The position numbers were made by a program, and so were the translations under genes. This document shows, piece by piece, positions 23,781 to 33,088 of a DNA stretch of 45,035 nucleotides. Source of the DNA: an uncultured Acidimicrobiaceae bacterium (GTDB taxonomy: Bacteria > Actinomycetota > Acidimicrobiia > Acidimicrobiales > Aldehydirespiratoraceae). Numbering within the stretch: position 1 is the first letter of the stretch; each line of letters begins with the position of its first letter. Location: assembly GCA_913041415.1 (NCBI GenBank), contig CAJWHS010000011.1, positions 1-45,035 on the forward strand, read 5' to 3'. The notes beneath the pieces are model-generated. The model did not search any database. It was not told the DNA's origin and saw only the letters and a list, made by a program, of their open reading frames with translations.

Positions 23781-24524
23781 ATGTCGACCCGAATTCGCGC
23801 CCGCTGGTCCCCACCTGTGCTCTTTGCGCATCGTGGCGCAAAGGCCCACGCGCCCGACAACACCCTTGAGGCGTTCGAACTGGCCGTCAAGCTTGGCGCG
23901 ACCGGGCTCGAGACCGACGCCTGGTGCACCCGCGACGGCGAAGTCGTGCTCGACCACGACGGCCGTCACCGCCTATTCCCACGCAAGGCGATCGCCGAGG
24001 TCGACCGAGATGACCTGAAGTCCCACATCCCCACCCTCGGCGAGGTCTACGCAACGGTGGGTACTGACTTCCCGCTCAGTGTCGATGTAAAGGATCCGGC
24101 GACTTTTGAACCGATGATCGAGGTGGCTCGCGACCGCGGCGCACTCAACCGGCTCTGGCTCTGTCATCCCGATCTCGAGCTCCTACAACAGTGGCGCGAC
24201 CTCTCACCCGAGGTGCACCTCGTGAACTCGACGTCGCTCGATGCGCTCCCCCACGGCCCTGAACGTCGAGCCGCAGAACTCGCTGCAGCTCGCATCGATG
24301 CGGTCAACCTCCGTCAGCAGTATTGGACGGGTGGGCTCACCACGCTCTTCCACCGCTTCGACGTGCTGTGTTTCGGCTGGGACGCTCAGCACGAGCGGCA
24401 GATCGCCCGTCTCATCGACATGGGCATCGATGCCGTCTACAGCGATTTCGTGGACCGCATGGTTGCCGTGGCCGCAACCTTCGAAGGCGATGCCCGCCCG
24501 GTGATCGGCGACGACGCCGACTGA
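23781..24524 (+). CDS. Glycerophosphodiester phosphodiesterase (GDPD) family protein
   Basis: The 247-residue TIM-barrel protein shows FAHRGAKAHAPDNTLEAF (catalytic His-Arg), GLETDAWCTRDGEVVLDHDG (metal ligands Glu and Asp, second His), SVDVKDP and a final WDAQHERQIARLIDMGIDAV followed by YSDF. It would split glycerophosphodiesters such as glycerophosphocholine to glycerol-3-phosphate and an alcohol. There is no signal peptide, so it is probably cytoplasmic. The ATG at 23781 sits immediately before the barrel; upstream in-frame codons are an unlikely extension. It is convergent with lepB and divergent from the tat gene cluster. Confidence 0.9.
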   Translation: MSTRIRARWSPPVLFAHRGAKAHAPDNTLEAFELAVKLGATGLETDAWCTRDGEVVLDHDGRHRLFPRKAIAEVDRDDLKSHIPTLGEVYATVGTDFPLSVDVKDPATFEPMIEVARDRGALNRLWLCHPDLELLQQWRDLSPEVHLVNSTSLDALPHGPERRAAELAAARIDAVNLRQQYWTGGLTTLFHRFDVLCFGWDAQHERQIARLIDMGIDAVYSDFVDRMVAVAATFEGDARPVIGDDAD

Positions 24525-24536
24525 CGCAGGTTAGGT

Positions 24537-25280
24537 CTAAAGGAACCCGAGATCGCCAAGCGGCCAGACCTTTAGGAACGCGCGACCGACGATCGCGTCC
24601 TCCTCGATCGGACCGAAGGAGCGGCTGTCGGTGGAGTTGTTACGGTTGTCGCCGAGCACGAAATACCAGCCTTCGGCCAGCGTGCAACGATCGGCGGCGG
24701 GCGTGTTGGTACAGCCCTCGCTCACGATTACCGCCGAGTTCGGGTGGGTGTCCCCGTCGAGGTACGGCTCGTTCAAAAGTTGGCCGTCGATGAAAACCTC
24801 GCCGTCGACGAAGGTGATTGTCTCCCCCGGCAAGGCGGCGACCCGCTTGATGAAGTCCGTGATGCTGCCGGGCGCAGCAGGCGGCTTCTCGAACACGACT
24901 ATGTCGCCTCGGTCGATATCGCCGATTCGATAACTGAGCTTGTTGACTAGCACGCGGTCGTTGACGTTGAGTGTGTCGGTCATCGACTCCGACGGGATGT
25001 AGAACGCCTGGAGGAGGAATGCCTTGATCAGCAAGGCGACGGCGAGCGCACCGACCGCAACCGCAACCCAATCGACCAGCGATCGCAACGAGGATTCGAT
25101 GCGACGGCTCGAAGGCCTGCCGCCACGAGTGCCAACGGGAGCGCCTTCGGTGTCGCCGCTCCGAAAGGAGGTGTCCTCCGTCGGATTCTGTTCTTCGGGG
25201 AATGACGAGTCTTCCTCAGTGGGCTCAGACTCTTCAGCGGGCCCGGGACCGGTCGGAGGACGGAAGTCGGGGTCGTTCAC
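24537..25280 (-). CDS. lepB: Signal peptidase I
   Basis: LepB removes signal peptides from secreted proteins at the outer face of the membrane. The 247-residue protein has a 60-residue acidic disordered N-terminus, a membrane anchor (about residues 70-92), the catalytic serine in IPSESM (Ser99), the general base in KRVAALPGE (Lys145) and GDNRNNSTDSRSFGPI near the end. Only one membrane segment is evident. The ATG at 25280 is the first good start. It lies 61 bp downstream of pafC on the same strand, so read-through from the paf operon is possible. Confidence 0.95.
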   Translation of the reverse strand: MNDPDFRPPTGPGPAEESEPTEEDSSFPEEQNPTEDTSFRSGDTEGAPVGTRGGRPSSRRIESSLRSLVDWVAVAVGALAVALLIKAFLLQAFYIPSESMTDTLNVNDRVLVNKLSYRIGDIDRGDIVVFEKPPAAPGSITDFIKRVAALPGETITFVDGEVFIDGQLLNEPYLDGDTHPNSAVIVSEGCTNTPAADRCTLAEGWYFVLGDNRNNSTDSRSFGPIEEDAIVGRAFLKVWPLGDLGFL

Positions 25281-25341
25281 AGGCGCACCCTATCGGTTCG
25301 TCGCACACCGATTGGCTCACGGTGACCCGGGGAAGGCACCG

Positions 25342-26307
25342 TCAGGCGTACCGGGCCAGGATCCGATCGGCGGCGGAGCTAGCGAGCTGGGTTCCCAGCG
25401 AGGGGTCGGCCTTGAGGACGGTGGCCTCAGGCCCGAGGCGCAACAGGAGACGTTCGAGCCAGGCCCGAGCGGAGACCGCCATGGTCACGATGAGCTTCTC
25501 GCCATCATCGTCGATCGAGTCGACCGGGTACTGCTCCACGACCCAGCGTGCGGTCGTCGAAAGCTGCAGGGTGACGCGCGGATCGTTACTCGACGGCGTG
25601 AACGCACCGTCGACGCTTGCGTCGTTATGTTCGACAGGAATGTCGGTGGCAACGGCGGCGCGGAGGCGGTCGAGTCGGAAGACCCGCACCCCCTCGGCGC
25701 GATGGCACCAACCGCTGAGATACCAGTTGCCCTGATCGCTGAAGATCCTCGCCGGCTCAACGCGTCGAGTGCTGAGCTCATCACGGCCGTAGGAGTAGTA
25801 CTCCAGCTCGACCTGCACTCCCCGTTCGATGGCGCCTCGCAGAACACCGAGGGTGTCGGCGGGTGCAGCGCCGAGGCGTATGTCGACTGCGCGCTCAGCA
25901 CCATCCCCGAGCGCTGTGCCGAGCTTGGTGAGCGCCCGAAGCAGCGGTGAGGGCGCTTTGCTTTCGCCCTCGTCGGCGGTGTCGGTCATGGCGAGGACCG
26001 AGCGGCCGGCGGTAAGCAGGCGAGCACCATCTTCCAGCGACAGGCGCAGCGGCTGCGAGAACCAGTCGGCGTAACGGATGCTGACGTGGTCGTCGGAGAC
26101 GTCGACCTCGATCAGGGAGTCAGGCGTGAACGGGTACACCCCGACAAAGAACACGACCTCCTGAAGATCCGCAAGGAGCTGCCTCCGGGGGTAGGCGAAG
26201 CGAGCGACGATGTGGTCGATCGGTACACCGTCGGGCTGATCGGCCACCCAGGGGATCACCGACAAGAGCCGGGCCAGCCGGTCGCGTGCGTTGAGACGAG
26301 GATTCAT
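25342..26307 (-). CDS. pafC: WYL-domain transcriptional regulator PafC
   Basis: The 321-residue protein pairs a degenerate N-terminal winged helix (RLNARDRLARLLSVIPWVA) with a WYL domain (NWYLSGWCHRAEGVRVFRLD) and a C-terminal ligand-type extension (WLERLLLRLGPEATVL). In mycobacteria PafB and PafC form a pair that activates the LexA-independent DNA damage promoters and is encoded with pafA. The ATG at 26307 overlaps the pafB stop by 4 bp (ATGA), so the pair is made together. Assignment as PafC rests on position after pafB and this domain order. Confidence 0.92.
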   Translation of the reverse strand: MNPRLNARDRLARLLSVIPWVADQPDGVPIDHIVARFAYPRRQLLADLQEVVFFVGVYPFTPDSLIEVDVSDDHVSIRYADWFSQPLRLSLEDGARLLTAGRSVLAMTDTADEGESKAPSPLLRALTKLGTALGDGAERAVDIRLGAAPADTLGVLRGAIERGVQVELEYYSYGRDELSTRRVEPARIFSDQGNWYLSGWCHRAEGVRVFRLDRLRAAVATDIPVEHNDASVDGAFTPSSNDPRVTLQLSTTARWVVEQYPVDSIDDDGEKLIVTMAVSARAWLERLLLRLGPEATVLKADPSLGTQLASSAADRILARYA

Positions 26308-27197
26308 CTCCGGGCCTCCAACCACTCGACGAAGTCGTTGCGGAGATTAGGGGGTTCGAGAATCTCCGCGTGTTCAAGGAAAGACAGCACGAACGAGCGA
26401 AACGCATCGATGTTGCGGACGTCGAGCGTGGCGTTGACTGACCCGTCGGGCCGATCGACGACGTCGCCGAGAATGTGGCGGGCGTAGGCGGCCTGATCGG
26501 CATCGACCACGATCGTCGCCTTGACAGCCCTCCCGTCGCCGAGTTCCCAGCCGCGAAGATCGATGGGCTCGTTCACGTCGCCAACCGGCGCCCTCGCAGG
26601 ACCACTGAGCGAAACGTCGCCATCGATGCGATCGACGCGGTAGAGGCGCTGATCATCGCGAAGGCGGTCAAAGCCGCTCAGGTACCAGTGACCACGCGTG
26701 AACGACAGTTTCCACGGCTCGACGATCCGCTCGACACCGCTGTATGTGAACGACAGGGCCTGACGGTCGACGGCCGCACCAATCATGGTGGCAAGCGTGT
26801 TGTCGAACGGGATCCTGCCGAGACTGTCAGCTGACCCGACTCCACCGGCCGCGCCGAGTTTCACGAGTGCGGTGTTGTCGTCGTCGAGTCGGACGAGGTT
26901 GGTAGCGAGATGAAGCGCAGCGAGCTCGTCGACTTCGAAGGCGAGTTCCGCGCCAGCATACTCGGCACGGTCGAGGCGGTAGCCGTCGACGGGTGGGTCG
27001 ACCCCGGGCACTGGTTCGACCCGCAAGGGCATGCCCATGGAGCGCAGATCGTCTTTGTCGCGTTCAAAGGCACGTCGGAAGGTGGCTTTGGTGTCGGGGT
27101 AGCCGCCGACCCGATCACGAAGCTCTTCGGCAGTGAGCGGGGTCTCGGCGTGGAGCAGCGCAGCTGTGAGGTTTAGCAAACGCTCGAGCTTGTCCAT
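26304..27197 (-). CDS. pafB: WYL-domain transcriptional regulator PafB
   Basis: The 297-residue protein has an N-terminal HTH (KLERLLNLTAALLHA, then TAEELRDRVGGYPDTKATFR), a WYL domain (HWYLSGFDRLRDDQRLYRVD) and a C-terminal extension. It works with PafC as the DNA-damage-responsive activator that binds RNA polymerase at RecA-NDp-type promoters in mycobacteria. It begins at ATG 27197, 16 bp after the pafA stop, and overlaps pafC by 4 bp. This supports the pafA-pafB-pafC operon name order. An upstream in-frame start at 27227 would run into pafA and is less likely. Confidence 0.92.
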   Translation of the reverse strand: MDKLERLLNLTAALLHAETPLTAEELRDRVGGYPDTKATFRRAFERDKDDLRSMGMPLRVEPVPGVDPPVDGYRLDRAEYAGAELAFEVDELAALHLATNLVRLDDDNTALVKLGAAGGVGSADSLGRIPFDNTLATMIGAAVDRQALSFTYSGVERIVEPWKLSFTRGHWYLSGFDRLRDDQRLYRVDRIDGDVSLSGPARAPVGDVNEPIDLRGWELGDGRAVKATIVVDADQAAYARHILGDVVDRPDGSVNATLDVRNIDAFRSFVLSFLEHAEILEPPNLRNDFVEWLEARR

Positions 27198-27213
27198 CAG
27201 GTAGACCTGCCTG

Positions 27214-28572
27214 TCACAGCGACGCAATCAACTTGTCGACCCGGTCGTCGTCAGCCTTGAACGGGTCCTTGCACAAAACGGTGCGTTGCGCCTGGTCGTT
27301 GAGCTTCAGATGAACCCAATCGACGGTGTAATCCCGCTTGCGTTCCTTGGCCCGCTTGATGAACTCACCCCGGAGTCGAGCCCGAGTGGTCTGCGGCGGG
27401 TGCTCGACGGCGTGAGAGATCTCTTCATCGGTGACGATTCGGTCGACCATGCCCTTGTGCTGCATTCGGTAGAAGAGGCCCCGCTCACGGTTGACGTCGT
27501 GATACTGCAGGTCGACGAGAGCGACTCGGGCATCGCTGAGGGTGAGTTCGTGACGCTCCCGGTACGCCTCGATCAGCTTGTATTTGATGACCCAGTCGAG
27601 TTCTCGGTCGAGCTTGAGCGGATCGTCCTCGAGGTGGCTGAGCGTGTACTCCCACATGTCGAGGGCGAGCTGTTCCTCATCGCTGAGATCGTGGTGCTCA
27701 GCGAAGCGAAGCGCCCGGTTGAGATACTCGCTCTGGATGTCGAGGGCCGAGACCTCGCGCCCGTTGGCGAGCCGGACCCGCTGAGTGCAGGTCATGTCGT
27801 GGCTGATCTCGCGAATCGCACGGATCGGATTCTCAAGGGTCATATCGCGGAGCACGACCTGGGGTTCTTCGAGCATGCGTAACATGAGCGAGCACGCGCC
27901 GACCTTTAAGAAGTTGGTGTACTCGCTCATGTTCGAGTCACCCACGATCACGTGGAGCCGGCGGTAGCGCTCGGCGTCGGCGTGGGGTTCGTCGCGGGTG
28001 TTGATGATCGGGCGGCTTCGGGTGGTGGCAGAGCTGACGCCCTCCCAGATGTGCTCGGCTCGCTGGCTGACGCAATATCTGGCGCCCCGCGCCGTCTGCA
28101 GGACCTTGCCGGCACCGGCGTAGATCTGGCGGCTGACGAGGAAGGGAATGAGCACCTCGGTGTACGACGAAAAATCATCGCGGCGGCTCGTGCAGTAGTT
28201 CTCGTGGCAGCCGTAGCTGTTGCCGGCGGAGTCGGTGTTGTTCTTGAACAGGTAGACGTCGCCGTGCACGCCTTCGTCGCCGAGGCGTTGCTCGGCACTG
28301 GTGAGGAGCTGTTCGAGTATCCGCTCCCCTGCCTTGTCGTGCACGACTAGTTCACGCACGCTGTCGCACTCGGGCGTGGCGTACTCGGGGTGGCTGCCGA
28401 CGTCGAGGTAGAGCCGGGCCCCATTCGCGAGGAAGACGTTGCTGCTGCGACCCCACGACACCACCCTGCGGAAGAGGTATCGGGCGACTTCGTCGGGACT
28501 CAGGCGCCGTTGGCCGCGCAGGGTGCAGGTGACGCCGTATTCGTTCTCGATACCGAAGATCCGTCGCTGCAC
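27214..28572 (-). CDS. pafA: Pup-protein ligase PafA
   Basis: PafA uses ATP to activate the C-terminal glutamate of deamidated Pup and joins it to lysines of target proteins, marking them for the proteasome. The 452-residue protein shows [12 protein letters not shown] with the metal ligand Glu9, [15 protein letters not shown] with the catalytic base Asp57, [15 protein letters not shown] and [13 protein letters not shown], all glutamine-synthetase-like Pup-ligase signatures shared with Dop. The start is GTG at 28572. A TAAGTT -10-like element 6 bp upstream predicts a leaderless mRNA. pafB follows after 16 bp. Confidence 0.97.
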   Translation of the reverse strand: MQRRIFGIENEYGVTCTLRGQRRLSPDEVARYLFRRVVSWGRSSNVFLANGARLYLDVGSHPEYATPECDSVRELVVHDKAGERILEQLLTSAEQRLGDEGVHGDVYLFKNNTDSAGNSYGCHENYCTSRRDDFSSYTEVLIPFLVSRQIYAGAGKVLQTARGARYCVSQRAEHIWEGVSSATTRSRPIINTRDEPHADAERYRRLHVIVGDSNMSEYTNFLKVGACSLMLRMLEEPQVVLRDMTLENPIRAIREISHDMTCTQRVRLANGREVSALDIQSEYLNRALRFAEHHDLSDEEQLALDMWEYTLSHLEDDPLKLDRELDWVIKYKLIEAYRERHELTLSDARVALVDLQYHDVNRERGLFYRMQHKGMVDRIVTDEEISHAVEHPPQTTRARLRGEFIKRAKERKRDYTVDWVHLKLNDQAQRTVLCKDPFKADDDRVDKLIASL

Positions 28573-28584
28573 ACCGCCAACTTA
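28573..28584 (-). promoter_or_regulatory. Candidate -10 giving a leaderless pafA transcript
   Basis: On the minus strand TAAGTT (28579-28584) fits TANNNT and is separated from the GTG by 6 bp, the spacing at which transcription would start at or next to the start codon. No ribosome binding site precedes the GTG, which agrees with a leaderless mRNA. This would separate pafA transcription from prcA. Confidence 0.4.
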
Positions 28585-28672
28585 ACGTCATCCTTGACCT
28601 TGGGCTCGGTTGAGGTCAGCGGTTGTTCTACGTCGTCGCTCCGTCGGGTAGCGGCGCCAGCCCGGTTGGGTG

Positions 28673-29353
28673 TCAGGCGAGCAGTTCTGTGATCTCGGGA
28701 TCGTCGAGCCGCCGAAACGTTCGGCGATGGTCACCCCGTTCCAGCACGGCGACCTCGAGCGCGTCTGCCGTGAGCGTGCGTTCTGGTCCGGCGAGCGCGT
28801 CGACGCCTTGGCGGAGACCGTCAGCAAGGGTGGGAGGCTGTTCGAACGTGCCGAACCGCTCCGCAATCACTTCGGTCTCGCCCCCAAGCACCACCGACAT
28901 ATCCTCGTCGATGACGGTGCCGTCGTAAAGGATGTGGAAGAGCTGGTCGCCGGACCCGTCGTCGGCGTGGCCGATCTCGGCCACGAGAATCTCGATCTCC
29001 ATCGGTTTCATCTCGTGGGTGAAGATCTGACCCAGGCTCTGAGCGTACTGGTTTGCGAGGCTTCGAGCATCGACGTCCTCGCGGCTGAACGAATAGCCCT
29101 TCATGTCGGCGTGACGAACACCTGCGATGCGGAGCTGATCAAACTCGTTGTATTTGCCGACCCCGGCGAACGCGATCCGGTCGTAGATCTCGCTGACCTT
29201 CCTTAGGGTCGACGAGGTGTTCTCGGCGCAGATCGCAACACCGTTGTCGAACCGGAACCCGACGAGGCTACGACCGCGAGCGATGCCCTTGCGGGCATAA
29301 TCGGCACGATCCTTCATGACCTGCTCGGGAGCGACGTAGAACGGCATGTTCAT
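28673..29353 (-). CDS. prcA: 20S proteasome alpha subunit
   Basis: PrcA forms the outer heptameric rings of the actinobacterial 20S proteasome and the dock for ARC. The 226-residue protein has the family opening FYVAPEQVMKDRADYARKGI, ARGRSLVGFRFDNGVAICAE, YDRIAFAGVGKYNEFDQLR and GYSFSREDVDARSLANQYA. It follows prcB by 5 bp. ATG codons at 29353 and 29347 are both possible; the first has AGGGGA upstream. The C-terminus is short. About 100 bp without a gene separates it from pafA. Confidence 0.97.
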   Translation of the reverse strand: MNMPFYVAPEQVMKDRADYARKGIARGRSLVGFRFDNGVAICAENTSSTLRKVSEIYDRIAFAGVGKYNEFDQLRIAGVRHADMKGYSFSREDVDARSLANQYAQSLGQIFTHEMKPMEIEILVAEIGHADDGSGDQLFHILYDGTVIDEDMSVVLGGETEVIAERFGTFEQPPTLADGLRQGVDALAGPERTLTADALEVAVLERGDHRRTFRRLDDPEITELLA

Positions 29354-29358
29354 GGTGG

Positions 29359-30144
29359 TCAGTTCCCCTGTCGGCGGGCAATGAGCGTCTGGGTGCGGGC
29401 GGCGAGGTCGTCGTCGCTGATACGGGTGTAGCCGTGGGCGGTGATCGTGGCAACGATTGGGTAGATGCCGCGGATCGGGTCGGGGCCACCGGTGGCAGAG
29501 TCCTCGTCTGCGGCTTCGAACAGGGCCTCGATCGCAAGGTCGGTGACTGCCCCGGCGTCCATGCTCTGGCGGTAGCCAAGCTTCACGACCGTGCCGGCGT
29601 GCAGGCTCCCCGAGCCCGTCGACGCATGGTCGGCCTCTTCGTAGCGGCCGCCGGTGACATCGAATTCGTAGAGTCGACCCTCGCCACGGGTGCGATCGAA
29701 GCCGGCGAAGATCGGCACGACGACCATGCCTTGCATGGCCATGGGCAGGTTGCCTCGAATCATTTGGCTGAGCTGGTTCGCCTTGCCCTCCAGGCTGAGC
29801 GTCGTGCCCTCGACCTTTTCGTAGTGCTCGAGCTGGAGTTGGAAGAGCTTCACCATTTCGATCGCCGGGCCGGCGGCGCCGGCAATTGCGACGCCGCTGT
29901 GGCGGTCGGCCGGGAAGACCTTCTCGAGCGTGCGGTGGCTGATCAGGTTGCCAGAGGTGGCGCGACGGTCGCCGGCCAAGAGCACGCCATCAGCGAAGCG
30001 GATCGCAACGCAGGTCGTGCCGTGGCGGTAGTCGTGGGGGTCGAGCGCTCCGTCGATCGGCGAGGGCGCTACACCTCTCGATGTAAGCAGTCGGTTGAAA
30101 TCGGGTCCCGGATCGTCCTGGACGCTGAACAGCGGGAGATTCAT
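29359..30144 (-). CDS. prcB: 20S proteasome beta subunit with propeptide
   Basis: PrcB is the catalytic subunit. The 261-residue precursor has a 42-residue propeptide ending in DYRHG, and self-cleavage would expose Thr43 in TTCVAIRFADGVLLAGDRR as the N-terminal nucleophile. Asp and Arg in GDRRAT and Lys in LEKVFPADRH (around positions 17 and 33 of the mature chain) complete the site, and the SGSGSLHA stretch supplies the serine region. It starts 5 bp after pup and ends 5 bp before prcA. Confidence 0.97.
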   Translation of the reverse strand: MNLPLFSVQDDPGPDFNRLLTSRGVAPSPIDGALDPHDYRHGTTCVAIRFADGVLLAGDRRATSGNLISHRTLEKVFPADRHSGVAIAGAAGPAIEMVKLFQLQLEHYEKVEGTTLSLEGKANQLSQMIRGNLPMAMQGMVVVPIFAGFDRTRGEGRLYEFDVTGGRYEEADHASTGSGSLHAGTVVKLGYRQSMDAGAVTDLAIEALFEAADEDSATGGPDPIRGIYPIVATITAHGYTRISDDDLAARTQTLIARRQGN

Positions 30145-30149
30145 CGGGG

Positions 30150-30344
30150 CTACTGCCCGCCCTTCTGGATGTAGCTCTTCACGAAGTCCTCGGCGTTGGT
30201 CTCGAGGACCTCGTCGATCTCGTCGAGCAGGTCGTCGAGCTCGGCTTTGAGTTCTTCGCCGCGCTCAGACGCTGACGGGTTGTCGGCCGTCTCGTTCTCA
30301 CGCTCACTGGTGGCTGGCTTGCGGATCTGCTCGCGTTCGGCCAT
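30150..30344 (-). CDS. pup: Prokaryotic ubiquitin-like protein Pup
   Basis: Pup is the 64-residue disordered tag that marks proteins for the proteasome. It has a polar N-terminus, the helical ARC-binding segment [20 protein letters not shown], and the C-terminus KSYIQKGGQ. The terminal glutamine means Dop must deamidate it to glutamate before PafA can ligate it. The ATG at 30344 lies 21 bp after dop, and prcB starts 5 bp downstream, so dop-pup-prcB-prcA form one operon. Confidence 0.97.
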   Translation of the reverse strand: MAEREQIRKPATSERENETADNPSASERGEELKAELDDLLDEIDEVLETNAEDFVKSYIQKGGQ

Positions 30345-30365
30345 GACGTCTCCCTGGTCGCTCGG

Positions 30366-31874
30366 TCAGGTCCCGAGCCGCCGGAGCAGCTCGGCAGCGC
30401 TTTCGCACTCGTCAAATAACGTACCCACATGGGCCCGGGTCCCCCGCATCGGCTCCATCATCGGCACCCGCCGGAGCGCATCGGAGCCGATGTCGAAGAC
30501 GAGGGAATCCCAGTTGGCGGCGACGACCTGCTCAGGAAAGGTATCGATGCAGCGCCCTCGGAAATAGGCACGGGTATCGGCGGGCGGCTCGCTGATCGCT
30601 GCGATCGCCTCGGCGTCGGTGACGAGCATCTCGAGACCAACCCGCCACGCAAGCCCTTTGTCAGGACGCATGTCGCTGTACTGGATGTCCATCGCTCGGA
30701 GCTTGGCGTCGCTCCACGCGAGGCCGTGCCGTTCGCGGTAGCCCTCGAGGAGTCGGAATTTGGCGACCCAGTCGAGCTGGTCGGCGAGTTCCATGGGGTC
30801 GCGTTCGAGTCCGGCCAGTACCTGCTCCCAACGGCGCAGGACCTCGTGGGTGGTCTCACCACCTGTCGCGTCGGTCCCGTGGCGATCGACGTACTCCTTG
30901 GCGAGATCGAGCAGCTCCCACTGTACTTCGAGTGCGGTGATCGTCGAGCCGTCGGCCAGCGGAAGGCCCTCTCGGAGGGTGAGGTCGTGGCTCACGTGAC
31001 GCATAGAGCTCACGGGGGACGCGAACTCGAATTCATGCGGGATGAGGTCGTCCTCGACCATCGCGAGCACGAGGGCGGTCGTGCCGACCTTGAGGAAGGT
31101 GGCGACCTGCGACGGATTGGCGTCGCCGACGATCACGTGCAGCCGCCGGTACTTGCGAGCGTCAGCGTGGGGTTCGTCGCGGGTGTTGATGATCGGCCGC
31201 TTCAGCGTGGTCTCGAGCCCGACCTCTTCTTCGAAGAAGTCGGCGCGCTGGGTGAGCTGATAGTGCACTTCGTCGGTTCGCTGGCCGGGCAGCTCGGCGC
31301 CGACCTTGCCGGCTCCCGTGAAGATTTGACGGGTGATGAAGTGTGCAGTGCAGTGGCGAACAATCCGGCCGAATGGGGTGTCGCGGCTTACGAGATAGTT
31401 CTCGTGGGTGCCGTAGGAGTTGCCCCTGCCGTCGGAATTGTTCTTGTACAGCACCAGCTCCTGGCCCGCCGGGAGCAGCTCGTGTGCGGCGGCCATCGAA
31501 CGTTGGATGATCAGTTCGCCGGCGCGGTCGTACAGGACGGCGCTGCGTGGGTCGGTGACCTCTGGGGTCGACATCTCCGGGTGGGCATGGTCGACGTAGT
31601 AGCGGGCACCGTTGCGGAGCACGGCATTGACGAGGTGCGTCTCGATCTCCGGCGGCAACGCTCCGAGGGGGCTGAAGCCTCGTGCGTCGGCTCCGGGAGT
31701 CTCGTCGATGAAGTCCCAGGCGATCACATCCGAGCGTGCGTCGGGCCGGTAGCCCTCGGACGCGAGGAACGCGTTGATCAGCAGCGACGACGCCGTGATT
31801 GGGTTGGGATCGTCGGTGCCGCGGTGGACGATTCCATACTCGGTCTCGATCCCGAAGGTCTTGGCGATGGCCAT
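30366..31874 (-). CDS. dop: Pup deamidase/depupylase Dop
   Basis: Dop deamidates the C-terminal Gln of Pup and removes Pup from substrates. The 502-residue protein resembles PafA but has the Dop-specific segment ASSLLINAFLASEGYRPDAR (about 28-47). GIETEYGIVHRG carries the metal ligand, RYYVDHAHPEMSTPE has the key Asp95, and NNSDGRGNSYGTHENYL and [18 protein letters not shown] follow. The ATG at 31874 was chosen over upstream starts because MAIAKTFGIETEYG matches the family start and a TAGGGT -10 lies 7 bp before it. The alr gene ends 62 bp upstream. Confidence 0.97.
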   Translation of the reverse strand: MAIAKTFGIETEYGIVHRGTDDPNPITASSLLINAFLASEGYRPDARSDVIAWDFIDETPGADARGFSPLGALPPEIETHLVNAVLRNGARYYVDHAHPEMSTPEVTDPRSAVLYDRAGELIIQRSMAAAHELLPAGQELVLYKNNSDGRGNSYGTHENYLVSRDTPFGRIVRHCTAHFITRQIFTGAGKVGAELPGQRTDEVHYQLTQRADFFEEEVGLETTLKRPIINTRDEPHADARKYRRLHVIVGDANPSQVATFLKVGTTALVLAMVEDDLIPHEFEFASPVSSMRHVSHDLTLREGLPLADGSTITALEVQWELLDLAKEYVDRHGTDATGGETTHEVLRRWEQVLAGLERDPMELADQLDWVAKFRLLEGYRERHGLAWSDAKLRAMDIQYSDMRPDKGLAWRVGLEMLVTDAEAIAAISEPPADTRAYFRGRCIDTFPEQVVAANWDSLVFDIGSDALRRVPMMEPMRGTRAHVGTLFDECESAAELLRRLGT

Positions 31875-31887
31875 CGGTCGAACCCTA
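31875..31887 (-). promoter_or_regulatory. Candidate -10 giving a leaderless dop transcript
   Basis: TAGGGT on the minus strand (31882-31887) fits TANNNT and lies exactly 7 bp before the dop ATG, so the predicted first base is the A of the start codon. There is no ribosome binding site. The element could drive dop-pup-prcB-prcA independently of alr. Confidence 0.45.
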
Positions 31888-31936
31888 CTCATTCCTCGCC
31901 ACGACGCCCGATTGGCCACCCGACGATTCGGCGAGG

Positions 31937-33052
31937 TCAGTCGGCGGCCGGTTCGTCGACGATGCGGCGTCGATAGCGGCGGCCGAGGCTTGTCAGGATC
32001 TCGTACGGGATCGTGTCGGCGGCGACGGCAACATCATCGATGGTGATGGTGGGCCCGATCAGTTCGGCGGTGGATCCGGCGGTGACGGCGATGTCGGTCG
32101 GCAGTTCGGAGATGTCGACGGTGATGAGGTCCATCGATACGCGGCCCACGATCGGTGCGGTGTGGCCGTCGAACGCGACACGGCCGCGTCCCGACTGGGC
32201 CCGAAGAAGGCCGTCGGCGTAGCCCACCCCGATGGTTGCGACACGACGCTCCCCTGCCGTCGTGTGGGTCGCTCCGTAACCGATGGTGTCGCCGGCGGCG
32301 ACCGTGCGGACCTGAAGCACATGCGAGTGGAGGTGGACGACCGGCTGAAGACCGAGACGTTGTCCGGGACTCGGGTCGGAGCCGTAGAGGCCGATGCCGG
32401 GACGGACATGATCGAAGTGAAATGGAGGGCCGAGCGCAATGCCTGACGTGCTCGCGAGCGACGCCACCCCGATTGGTAACTCCGTCCGGATCCGGTGATA
32501 CGCCGCCAACTGGCGCTCGTTCTGGGTTGTGTCGGGGTCGTCCGCCGAGGCGAGGTGACTCATGACGTGCACGACGTCGAGTTGCTCGAGTTTCGAAGGG
32601 TCGGCGAGGAGCGCTGCGGTGTCGGCGGCATCGAGTCCGGTGCGGTTCATGCCGGTGTCGAGGTGAAGGCTGCACCGAAGGCGGTCCGTACGCACGGACG
32701 ACAGCAAGGACCAGCGTTGGATCTGCTCGGCGCTGATCAACACCGGGGCGAGATCGTGGGCGATCAGTTGGTCGGTGGTGCCCGGGTGAGCGCCGGCAAG
32801 CACGAAGATATCGACCTCGGGAAGCGCGACGCGCAGATCGATACCTTCGCTGACCTCGGCGACGAAGAACTCGGTGCACCCCTCCTGGGCGAGTGCCTGA
32901 GCCACCGGAATGGCGCCGAGGCCATAGGCGTCGGCTTTGACCGTCGCTGCAACCTGCGCACCCGCGGCGAGCTCGCCGAGTCGCCGCCAGTTCGCTCGGA
33001 CGGCGGCAAGGTCAATGACGAGTTCGGATGCGGTCCGGGGAGGCGGCGCCAT
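31937..33052 (-). CDS. alr: Alanine racemase
   Basis: Alr interconverts L- and D-alanine for peptidoglycan. The 371-residue fold-type III PLP enzyme has ATVKADAYGLGA with the PLP lysine near residue 39, HLDTGMNRTG, RPGIGLYGSDPS, and GDTIGYGATHTTAGERRVAT with the catalytic tyrosine in the second domain, then VSMDLITVD. It starts at ATG 33052, 36 bp after aapP, so it may be co-transcribed with the amino acid importer, which would be an unusual but sensible link to amino acid supply. Confidence 0.94.
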   Translation of the reverse strand: MAPPPRTASELVIDLAAVRANWRRLGELAAGAQVAATVKADAYGLGAIPVAQALAQEGCTEFFVAEVSEGIDLRVALPEVDIFVLAGAHPGTTDQLIAHDLAPVLISAEQIQRWSLLSSVRTDRLRCSLHLDTGMNRTGLDAADTAALLADPSKLEQLDVVHVMSHLASADDPDTTQNERQLAAYHRIRTELPIGVASLASTSGIALGPPFHFDHVRPGIGLYGSDPSPGQRLGLQPVVHLHSHVLQVRTVAAGDTIGYGATHTTAGERRVATIGVGYADGLLRAQSGRGRVAFDGHTAPIVGRVSMDLITVDISELPTDIAVTAGSTAELIGPTITIDDVAVAADTIPYEILTSLGRRYRRRIVDEPAAD

Positions 33053-33088
33053 GACCTCAGTCTTCCCGATCCGAGCGACGCACCGAGA

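Noticed and set aside
28585-28672. Possible small RNA or gene between prcA and pafA
   Set aside because: No stable hairpin, tRNA-like arm or coding frame was seen in this roughly 90-bp gap.
30429-31976. Long plus-strand frame opposite dop
   Set aside because: It is a mirror frame of a GC-rich conserved gene and shows no family motif. The same holds for the long plus-strand frames at 32495-33934 and 21076-22284.
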